Shown in pieces: positions 54,177 through 58,154 of a stretch of DNA of 58,154 nt. The translations under genes and the position numbers were made by a program. The notes below the pieces were generated by a model that worked only from the letters and a program-made list of their open reading frames with translations, ran no database searches and was not told the DNA's origin. Source of the DNA: Marinitoga sp. 1197 (GTDB lineage: Bacteria > Thermotogota > Thermotogae > Petrotogales > Petrotogaceae); the NCBI RefSeq assembly GCF_001021165.1, contig NZ_AZAY01000009.1, positions 1 to 58,154 on the forward strand, read 5' to 3'. Every line of letters starts with the position of its first letter. The stretch's first letter is position 1.

Positions 54177-55118
54177 ATGAAAAGATTAGCTGTTGTTGCC
54201 ATTGGGGGAAATGCAGTTAACAGACCTGGTGAAAAACCAACTGCAGAAAATATGTTTAAAAACATAAGAACAACTGCATCCTATCTGGCTGACATGATTG
54301 ATATGGGATATGACCTGGTAATAACACATGGAAACGGTCCACAAGTGGGAAACTTATTATTGCAGCAAGATATCGCTAAGGGAACTATTCCACCATTTCC
54401 TATGGATGTATTAGGTTCAATGACACAGGGATATTTAGGTTATATGATCGTTCAGGAATTAAAAAATATTCTAAATGAAAGAAAAATAAATAGAGATGTT
54501 GCTGCGGTTGTTACACAAATTGTAGTAGATAAAAATGATCCTGGATTCCAAAATCCTTCAAAACCCGTAGGTCCATTTTATACAGAAGAAGAGGCTAAAA
54601 AAATAATGGAAGAAAAGGGTTGGATGTTTAAAGAAGATTCAGGAAGAGGTTGGAGAAGAGTAGTTCCATCGCCAATTCCATTAGATGCAATTGAAAAAAA
54701 TACTATAAAAGATTTAGTAGAGAATGATGTGATTGTAGTTGCAGGTGGAGGAGGAGGAATACCTGTAATTATTGAAGAAAGTGGTGAAATAAAAGGAGTA
54801 GAAGCTGTTATTGATAAAGACAGAGCTTCTGCATTATTAGCAAAGATTTTAAATGCTGATGAATTTATTATTCTTACAGCAGTTGAAAAAGTTTATCTAA
54901 ATTTCAATAAGCCTGATCAAAAAGCATTAGATACAATAACTATTGAAGAAGCAGAAAAATATATAGCAGAAGGTCACTTTGCAAAAGGTAGTATGTTACC
55001 TAAAATAGAATCATGTGTATCCTTTGTAAAAGACGCTAAAAAGCCAGCATTAATCACAGATATGGAAAAATTAAAAGAAGCTTTAGAAGGAAAAACAGGA
55101 ACAAAAATAATACCATAA
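54177..55118 (+). CDS. arcC: Carbamate kinase
   Basis: Makes ATP from carbamoyl phosphate and ADP, or the reverse. Family motifs are VVAIGGNAVNRPGEKPTAEN, DLVITHGNGPQVGNLLLQQD, GWRRVVPSPIPLDAIE, VVAGGGGGIPVIIEE, AVIDKDRASALLAKIL and FAKGSMLPKIESCVSFV. At 313 residues it is standard. It is paired with argF, which supports ATP formation from citrulline-derived carbamoyl phosphate. ATG 54177 has GGGGAGGAAT upstream, and a long-stem terminator follows. Confidence 0.96.
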   Translation: MKRLAVVAIGGNAVNRPGEKPTAENMFKNIRTTASYLADMIDMGYDLVITHGNGPQVGNLLLQQDIAKGTIPPFPMDVLGSMTQGYLGYMIVQELKNILNERKINRDVAAVVTQIVVDKNDPGFQNPSKPVGPFYTEEEAKKIMEEKGWMFKEDSGRGWRRVVPSPIPLDAIEKNTIKDLVENDVIVVAGGGGGIPVIIEESGEIKGVEAVIDKDRASALLAKILNADEFIILTAVEKVYLNFNKPDQKALDTITIEEAEKYIAEGHFAKGSMLPKIESCVSFVKDAKKPALITDMEKLKEALEGKTGTKIIP

Positions 55119-55142
55119 TAAAATTTTAGAACTAAAACCATT

Positions 55143-55189
55143 GTCTGGATTGTGAATCTCTCCCTCTCCCCACAATCCAGACCTTTTTA
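55143..55189 (+). terminator. Terminator after arcC
   Basis: A perfect 12-bp stem (GTCTGGATTGTG / CACAATCCAGAC) with a 16-base pyrimidine-rich loop, followed by CT5. Confidence 0.9.
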
Positions 55190-55222
55190 TTTAAAAAGCT
55201 GTTTTTTAAAAGGAGGATTAAA

Positions 55223-55843
55223 ATGTATATTTTTTTAGATTATGATGGGACATTGATAAAAAATGAAGAAAATGAATTCCAAAAGATATACTTTAAGAGT
55301 TTTTTAAAATATACAGGGTTTAAAGAAAAAAAAATAATGGATATAATTTATGAATGTACGGTTGAACTTATTAAAAGAGTTGAAGGAAAAGAAAATAACT
55401 TAGATTATTATTTAAACTCTCTTTCCAAAAAAACAGGAAAAAGTCAAAAATATTGGTATAATATTTTTCTAAATTATTATGAAAATGATTTTCCAAAATT
55501 AAAAGAAATAGTTGTTCCAAATTTTGATTTAATAAATAAAATAAAAACATCAAAACATAAGTTTATTTTTGCATCTAATCCTGTATTTCCAGAAATTGCC
55601 GTTCATCATAGAATAAATTTTATAGGTTTATCACCAAATAATTTTATTTATGTATCAACGATGGAAAATTCCCATTTTTGTAAACCAAATCCAAAATATT
55701 TTATGGAAGTTCTTGAAAAATTGAATATAAATGCAAAAGATTGTATTATGATTGGAGATACAGATTTTGATAGATCTTCCTTGAAAGCGGGAATTGAATT
55801 TATACATATTAATGAAGAAAATAAATGGAAGGAAATTTTATAA
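55223..55843 (+). CDS. HAD-family hydrolase
   Basis: A 206-residue haloacid-dehalogenase-type phosphatase. Motif I FLDYDGTLIKNEENEF contains the nucleophile and acid Asp (residues 6 and 8). The cap is helical (about 15-90). Motif II is FIFASNPVFPE, a Lys follows in SHFCKPNPKYF, and motif IV is IMIGDTDFDRSSLKAGI. Substrate is not predictable; size and layout resemble phosphoglycolate-phosphatase-like enzymes. ATG 55223 follows AAAGGAGG. A terminator separates it from the convergent tRNA cluster. Confidence 0.85.
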   Translation: MYIFLDYDGTLIKNEENEFQKIYFKSFLKYTGFKEKKIMDIIYECTVELIKRVEGKENNLDYYLNSLSKKTGKSQKYWYNIFLNYYENDFPKLKEIVVPNFDLINKIKTSKHKFIFASNPVFPEIAVHHRINFIGLSPNNFIYVSTMENSHFCKPNPKYFMEVLEKLNINAKDCIMIGDTDFDRSSLKAGIEFIHINEENKWKEIL

Positions 55844-55853
55844 TATATAAATG

Positions 55854-55882
55854 AAAAAAAGCAGCCAAAGGCTGCTTTTTTA
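55854..55882. terminator. Bidirectional terminator between the HAD gene and the tRNA cluster
   Basis: AAAAAGCAGCC / GGCTGCTTTTT with loop AAA; perfect stem with A-tract and T-tract on either side. An identical copy is at 58106-58134. Confidence 0.93.
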
Positions 55883-55883
55883 T

Positions 55884-55960
55884 TGGTGGCGGCGAAGAGA
55901 CTCGAACTCTTGACACTGCGGGTATGAACCGCATGCTCTAGCCAACTGAGCTACGCCGCC
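55884..55960 (-). tRNA. tRNA-Met (CAT), elongator
   Basis: Acceptor GGCGGCG / CGCCGCC fully paired including G1-C72, so not an initiator. The anticodon arm TGCGG-TTCATAC-CCGCA gives CAT; D-arm and T-arm are normal and 3' CCA is encoded. Its composition is that of elongator Met rather than lysidine-modified tRNA-Ile2. Confidence 0.93.
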
Positions 55961-55970
55961 ATAAAAAAAA

Positions 55971-56047
<77 letters not shown>

Positions 56048-56068
56048 CCGAGTAGGAGAAAATAAAAA

Positions 56069-56157
56069 TGGTGCCGAGGGTGGGACTTGAACCCACACGA
56101 GTGTCTCCACCCAACGGATTTTAAGTCCGCAGCGTCTGCCAATTCCGCCACCTCGGC
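56069..56157 (-). tRNA. tRNA-Leu (TAA)
   Basis: Acceptor GCCGAGG / CCTCGGC, anticodon TAA in loop CTTAAAA, a long variable arm (class II, 89 bases), discriminator A and encoded CCA. It is first in the three-tRNA transcript. Confidence 0.95.
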
Positions 56158-56184
56158 AACCTTTCAGGCATTTCAACCGTATTT

Positions 56185-56213
56185 ATTCTATCATTTTTTC
56201 GCTCTTTTGTCAA
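56185..56213 (-). promoter_or_regulatory. Promoter of the tRNA-Leu-fMet-Met operon
   Basis: On the minus strand TTGACA, exactly 17 bp, then TAGAAT, ending 28 bases before tRNA-Leu. It is the best -35/-10 pair in the window, as expected for a stable-RNA operon. The rest of the 429-base gap (56158-56586) holds the palindromic repeat and the divergent cyclase promoter. Confidence 0.8.
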
Positions 56214-56294
56214 TACTTGTTCGTTACAAGTTTCTTATGAATTTATTGGTGTTTTTTAAATAATATTTATGTAAAAAATTCTAAATGTAAATTA

Positions 56295-56492
56295 AGACTG
56301 TCTAAAAAGTCAAATTCACTCAGACAGCTTGATTGCTTATCCTTAAAATTATTCATTCTCAGCCGTCGCTCAAACAATACATCGTGTATTGTTTCGCTCA
56401 AAATTACATCCATGTAATTTTGACGGCTTTCATTCATAATTTTAAGGGCAATCTTCGAGTCTTCGTTTCATTTGAGACTTTTTAGACAATCT
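56295..56492. repeat. 198-bp palindromic intergenic element, copy 2
   Basis: Terminal inverted repeats of 17 bp (AGACTGTCTAAAAAGTC and its complement with one mismatch). Inside, GATTGC pairs with GCAATC, CTTAAAATTAT with ATAATTTTAAG, and AGCCGTC with GACGGCT. The core has two perfect hairpins: AAACAATACA / TGTATTGTTT with loop TCG, and CAAAATTACAT / ATGTAATTTTG with loop CC. The whole folds into a long stem with a two-armed head, like a cloverleaf. It aligns with copy 1 at 17739-17933 in the same orientation. No ORF. Both copies lie between divergent genes. Confidence 0.88.
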
Positions 56493-56515
56493 ATGTGAAT
56501 TTTAATATCATTATA

Positions 56516-56544
56516 TTGTTTTTTGTAGAAAAAATTGATATAAT
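56516..56544 (+). promoter_or_regulatory. Promoter of the diguanylate cyclase gene
   Basis: TTGTTT (56516-56521), 17 bp, then TATAAT (56539-56544) with the extended TG (TGATATAAT from 56536). It lies 24 bases downstream of the palindromic element. Confidence 0.65.
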
Positions 56545-56586
56545 AAATCATGTATGTTTGTTAGAATGGTTAAATGGGGGGTATGT

Positions 56587-58107
56587 ATGAAAAAAAAACT
56601 ACTTTCTCTTTTAGGTATTGTAATTTTTTTCATATTATTAATTTCAAGTTATAAATTAAATAATTTATCCGGTTATAAAGTAAGTGAATGGTATGATGAA
56701 TATGGAAATAAATTATACACACCTATTATTAAAGAAACAAAAGGTGAAGAATATATCTTAATTTCTTATTTTCCAAAAACAGAAAATCAATATATTGTTT
56801 TTCCTGAAATTTCTGCTAATTATGCTGAATTATACTTAAATGATGTTTTGATTAAAAAATTCGGATTCAATAAAAATAATTTATTCAATATTTACTTAAA
56901 ACCCCATTTGATACTTTTAAATAATTTAAAAGATCAAAATAAATTAAAGCTTGTTATTTACGATCTATATAAAGGTGGTATCCGTATTACACCAGTATTG
57001 ATACCAGAATCAAAACTTCATGAATATCTTTTATTATATTTTATTAATTATGGTTTAATATCTTCTATAGGGGGAATAATATTATTTCTTATAATATTGA
57101 TTATCAGTTATATTTTCTTTTTAGATAGGAAATCTGTTAATCATTTATACAATTATCTTTTTTCCATGTTTTTTTTATTTATAGCAACAATTGATTTTCA
57201 TTATTATTCTTTTGGAAATATGTATACCTTTTTATTATTAAAAAAAATTTTTTATATTTCCATGCTTTTAGCATTTTTATTTTTCTTAAATACAGTAACT
57301 TTAAAACAAAATAAATATAAGATTATTAATATTATTATAAAAATTTCGATTATTATACCTATTTTCTTTTATTTGATAGCAAAAGATTATTACCAACTTA
57401 TGAATTATTATAATTTATTTTCATGGATTCCAACAGCATTATTGTTATATATAATTATTTTATATAACAATAATGTGAAATATACTTTTTTATTAACTTT
57501 TTTAGCTGCAACTATTATTCATGATTTGATTTTAGTCAATTTCTCTATAAATAATAGTAAATTTTTATTTTCTTATGGTATTTTTTCCTATACAATATTA
57601 GTTGGTATTTCTTTAGTGGAAGAAATTAGAAAAGCTCATATAAAAATAAGAAAAATATCTTTGAAAGCTTTGAAGGATCCGTTAACAAATGCCTATAATA
57701 GGCTATTTTTAAAACAAATACATTTTAATGAGAATGATTCGTTGGTTTTTTTCGACTTGAATGATTTAAAAAAAATAAACGATAAACATGGTCATAAAAA
57801 AGGGGATGAAGTTTTAATTTATACAGTAGAAACAATAAGGAAACATTTAAGAAAAGAGGATTATATAATCAGACTTGGTGGTGATGAATTTCTAGTTGTT
57901 TTAAAAAATTGTGATATTAAAATAGCAAAAGAAAAATTTTCAAAAATTCAGGAAGATTTAAAGAATTACAATATACCTGTTTTTATTTCTTATGGAATTG
58001 TACAATATAAAGATTCTTTAGATAAAACTATAAAAAGAGCAGATAAATATATGTATAAAATGAAATCAGAAATAAAAAAGTCAAAAAAATATAAATTCAA
58101 AAAATAA
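56587..58107 (+). CDS. Membrane diguanylate cyclase (GGDEF domain)
   Basis: Makes cyclic di-GMP. A first transmembrane helix (about 5-25) is followed by a beta-rich extracytoplasmic sensor (about 30-150) and then roughly seven further helices (about 155-345), the layout of 7TMR-type receptors. The GGDEF domain starts at DPLTNAYNRLFLKQ; the active site is RLGGDEF (GGDEF at 431-435). The inhibitory I-site RKED lies exactly five residues before it (422-425), so product inhibition is expected. I use ATG 56587, with GGGGGG upstream, rather than TTG/ATG codons at 56554. The ligand of the sensor is unknown. Confidence 0.92.
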   Translation: MKKKLLSLLGIVIFFILLISSYKLNNLSGYKVSEWYDEYGNKLYTPIIKETKGEEYILISYFPKTENQYIVFPEISANYAELYLNDVLIKKFGFNKNNLFNIYLKPHLILLNNLKDQNKLKLVIYDLYKGGIRITPVLIPESKLHEYLLLYFINYGLISSIGGIILFLIILIISYIFFLDRKSVNHLYNYLFSMFFLFIATIDFHYYSFGNMYTFLLLKKIFYISMLLAFLFFLNTVTLKQNKYKIINIIIKISIIIPIFFYLIAKDYYQLMNYYNLFSWIPTALLLYIIILYNNNVKYTFLLTFLAATIIHDLILVNFSINNSKFLFSYGIFSYTILVGISLVEEIRKAHIKIRKISLKALKDPLTNAYNRLFLKQIHFNENDSLVFFDLNDLKKINDKHGHKKGDEVLIYTVETIRKHLRKEDYIIRLGGDEFLVVLKNCDIKIAKEKFSKIQEDLKNYNIPVFISYGIVQYKDSLDKTIKRADKYMYKMKSEIKKSKKYKFKK

Positions 58108-58134
58108 AAAAGCAGCCAAAGGCTGCTTTTTTAT
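58106..58134. terminator. Terminator after the diguanylate cyclase gene
   Basis: Same stem-loop as 55854-55882 (AAAAAGCAGCC, loop AAA, GGCTGCTTTTT), overlapping the end of the cyclase gene and facing a partial tRNA. Confidence 0.9.
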
Positions 58135-58154
58135 TGGTGGCGGCGAAGAGACTC
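58135..58154 (-). tRNA. 3' end of a second tRNA-Met-like gene, cut by the window end
   Basis: The last 20 bases are identical to the 3' end of the tRNA-Met at 55884 (encoded CCA, acceptor strand and start of the T-arm). Whether a complete gene follows cannot be seen. Confidence 0.6.

Overview
The window is AT-rich bacterial DNA with dense operons, strong GGAGGTG ribosome sites six bases before the start, and extended -10 promoters of the form TGATATAAT or TGGTATAAT. Gene content points to the phylum Thermotogota, most likely the Petrotogaceae and something close to Marinitoga: a FliY-type flagellar switch, a TM287/TM288-like heterodimeric ABC exporter, several oligosaccharide/peptide ABC systems, a trehalose synthase, a Rel enzyme next to dtd, and PolA. 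The taxonomic call rests on family knowledge and was not checked against a database.

Layout. 1-10140 is the back half of a flagellar operon on the + strand (fliK fragment, flgD, flgE, flbD, motA, motB, fliL, fliM, fliY, then a secreted protein of unknown role). A metallo-hydrolase (-) and a two-gene heterodimeric ABC exporter (+) follow. 14727-17700 (-) is a three-gene carbohydrate ABC importer. 18054-23347 (+) runs radical SAM protein, inositol-monophosphatase-like protein, sugar nucleotidyltransferase and trehalose synthase. 23482-25574 holds two shikimate genes (DAHP synthase, EPSP synthase). 25846-32456 is a five-gene Dpp/Opp-type importer whose second permease and second ATPase carry unusual insertions.

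32459-35318 is the accessory part: an ISL3-family insertion sequence has removed the front of an ABC exporter gene. The ATPase half and an intact 36-residue cysteine-containing peptide gene remain, followed by a decayed ORF. 35319-38126 is a zinc uptake operon with its own Fur-family regulator behind an overlapping inverted-repeat operator. Next come corA with a 15-codon translated leader rich in Asp/Glu/Pro, and an orphan adenine methyltransferase facing a tRNA-Cys gene.

40730-44529 (-) is fabG, a glycyl-radical-activase-like radical SAM protein, a PAS/AAA+ regulator lacking the sigma-54 contact loop, and fliJ. 44685-50947 (+) is rel, dtd, a small unknown protein, polA and a membrane-anchored unknown. 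Ribokinase and an SLT-like lipoprotein (-) precede argF-arcC and a HAD phosphatase (+). The end holds a three-tRNA cluster (Leu, fMet, Met; -), a diguanylate cyclase, and the first 20 bases of what looks like a second tRNA-Met.

Most notable: two copies (17739-17933 and 56295-56492) of a 195-198 bp palindromic intergenic element with terminal inverted repeats and a cloverleaf-like core; the corA leader peptide; the IS-broken exporter with its orphan Cys peptide; and an initiator tRNA with an unusual U1:U72 mismatch.
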